A stretch of 6,755 bases of DNA, from the NCBI GenBank assembly GCA_003486645.1, contig DNGI01000223.1, forward strand, positions 1-6,755, read 5' to 3'. This DNA is from Cyanobacteria bacterium UBA11370. Its GTDB lineage: Bacteria; Cyanobacteriota; Cyanobacteriia; Cyanobacteriales; Coleofasciculaceae. The notes beneath the pieces are model-generated. The model did no database searches and was not told the DNA's origin. It was given only the letters and a program-made list of their open reading frames with translations. Both the position numbers and the translations under genes were made by a program. The stretch's first letter is position 1. The number at the start of each line of letters is the position of its first letter. Positions 6,601 to 6,755 of the stretch are shown here, one piece after another.

Positions 6601-6755
6601 AATAGTTCAGTTTCTAGTGCTGTAGAATCATCGGGAATTGGAAATGGAGGTAATGTTAATATTAATGGACGCTCAATCACCCTAATAAATAGTGCTTCCT
6701 TATCAGCGAGTACCCATGGAGAAGGAGATGCAGGGAGTGTCAATATTAAGGCTCA
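3604..6755 (+). CDS. filamentous haemagglutinin-like two-partner-secretion exoprotein (5' part)
   Basis: An open frame of 1050 codons with no stop; the 3' end lies beyond the window. The ATG at 3604 follows an in-frame TAA at 3595-3597, so the start is well bounded, although no Shine-Dalgarno is evident. Signal peptide 1-24 (K2 and R4, hydrophobic core, SLA cleavage before Q25). Next comes the haemagglutination-activity/TPS secretion domain (about 28-160), with GVNLFHSFLEFNIGEGRGVY (56-75), NPTG (78-81), LINPNG (111-116) and GSFVATTADGI. A conserved cyanobacterial section follows with LNHPNSGLFSG (247-257), SGGHFRIENLDGSLG (276-290) and NLNLPGGAIQVGAI (416-429), and a Pro/Thr linker near 376-384. 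From about 438 to the end, some 21 imperfect repeats of the form G-x-A-G-(D/N)-(I/V)-x-I predict a right-handed beta-helix. Apart from C10 in the signal peptide I see no cysteine, usual for exported TPS proteins. The role is probably adhesion or surface structure. A FhaC/ShlB-type TpsB transporter is required but is not in the window. The C-terminal domain (CHAT, peptidase or none) is unseen. Confidence 0.92.
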   Translation, partial: MKLRFLIPVCSVVFSLGTISHSLAQLVPDRTLGTENSRVTSIDEFIDRIDGGAARGVNLFHSFLEFNIGEGRGVYFSNPTGIENILTRVTGNNISNIFGKLGVLGEANLWLINPNGINFGANASLDIRGSFVATTADGIRLGENGIFSAIDPQRSNLLSVQPGVLFNHALAAHTAKITNEGNLLVEDNLTLVAGNLDLQGQLIAGQNLTFQADKTIRIRDSIASPFIAQAGNDLLVQGNQVVDIFTLNHPNSGLFSGQDMVLRSANRVLGDAHYSSGGHFRIENLDGSLGGLLSPNDPVIRASGDVFLLFYEGASLHIFAGGKVEIPEYIWIQGSDPINGIVETVTLSDGSSILIDGTSEPTLDIRAGTTAVGSPLTEPPGTPTSADIRIGDIYFFDINGNPSPGKVLLTNQYNPNLNLPGGAIQVGAIINYNDLGDGGDVNLIAKGQITTADINTFTNQGGNAGQINLTSIDGAINITAGILDASTGFFAETGGNITLKAKGDITAYKIRSDGGLFGGSGHIVITSESGIVSITDGLILNSTYGTSRGGDIKITGQSIFFNNTILDASTFGAADAGSIILNANHTLFVDGDSLISSLVRPDGVGNSGGISINAGSLFVTNLSELNSSVTLDGQGRAGDVIINVRDATVFDGGFIRSRLEEGGVGRGGDILINTGSLLLTGIPEDIANANVGQFVSAGFGEGDAGNVIINARDSVTLDGRGSDIWSLLGAGNDLDRQAGNITINTGSFLIRNGARIVATNESNANDLGKGYAGDITINADSVLMNNGSGINAGSFSPGTTGTIIINTESLSMSRSVITNRQINNAEGQGGDIIINTGAFSASDRSEISSQIETVRVTNAIAGDIIIRATDSVLFDNSDGLTSIIETAGGKAGNIEISVTNGSLSLSNNARLLSTTAGQGTAGNIFVQQAESVTVDNSTISTAVKKGAVVPLNAGDNVGNIAINTGSIQISNNGKILASTAGQGDAGDVTITARNRVSVENSSVSSAVESSGIGNGGNVNINGRSITLINSASLSASTHGEGDAGSVNIKA
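4915..6755 (+). repeat. coding repeat array of the exoprotein
   Basis: The encoded unit is roughly G-x-A/G-G-D/N-I/V-x-I-N followed by a stretch such as SVTLDG or NNARI, recurring about every 20-45 residues from residue 438. Clear units include GRAGDVIINV (635-644), GDAGNVIINARDSVTLDG (702-719), GYAGDITINADS (770-781), GQGGDIIINTG (827-837) and GDAGDVTITA. Some units keep exact DNA identity: GGAGAAGGAGATGCAGG at 5701-5717 and 6718-6734, and ATTAATACTGGATC at 5617-5630 and 5830-5843. Such arrays form coils of a beta-helix and can change length by recombination. Confidence 0.8.
6128..6135. repeat. HIP1 octamer GCGATCGC
   Basis: Third HIP1 copy, inside the exoprotein repeat region, in frame as SDRS. 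Confidence 0.9.

Overview
The window looks like chromosomal DNA from a cyanobacterium, probably a filamentous one. Three lines of evidence support this. All three genes belong to families I know mainly or wholly from cyanobacteria: DUF928, a CHASE2-type class III cyclase, and a large secreted protein with the haemagglutination-activity (NPXG) domain. Three copies of the HIP1 octamer GCGATCGC occur, against about 0.1 expected by chance. The spacers are AT-rich and carry short heptamer-like repeats. The genus cannot be fixed from the sequence alone.

Layout, all genes on the + strand. 1-380: a non-coding leader with a C-rich, G-free tract, an A/T-rich stretch, two small hairpins that share GGGTTCCAC, and an imperfect stem-loop just before a Shine-Dalgarno sequence. 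381-1175: an exported DUF928 protein of 264 residues. 1176-1266: a 91-base gap with a 10-base palindrome and a 16-base direct repeat. 1267-3519: a 750-residue membrane adenylate/guanylate cyclase (CHASE2 sensor, three membrane helices, class III catalytic domain, PilZ-like tail). 3520-3603: an 84-base gap with a TTAGTTG heptamer repeat. 3604-6755: the first 1050 codons of a filamentous-haemagglutinin-like exoprotein of two-partner secretion type; the gene runs off the right edge without a stop.

No intrinsic terminator is visible in either gap, so co-transcription is possible but unproven. As I remember cyanobacterial genomes, DUF928 genes, CHASE2 genes, haemagglutinin-like exoproteins, FhaC/ShlB-type outer-membrane transporters and CHAT-domain proteins often sit together. 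The cluster can be read as a surface-adhesin locus. The DUF928 protein would act in the periplasm or envelope, the cyclase would convert an extracytoplasmic signal into a cyclic nucleotide (cAMP by its residue pattern), and the exoprotein would be exported by a partner transporter that is not in this window.

The points most worth a second look are the fusion of a cyclase to a PilZ-like domain that lacks the c-di-GMP-binding residues, the 19-residue tail of the DUF928 protein that one base change would remove, and the repeat array of the exoprotein. I see no CRISPR array, insertion sequence, tRNA or rRNA. I found family members in a known type of neighbourhood, not a clearly new system.
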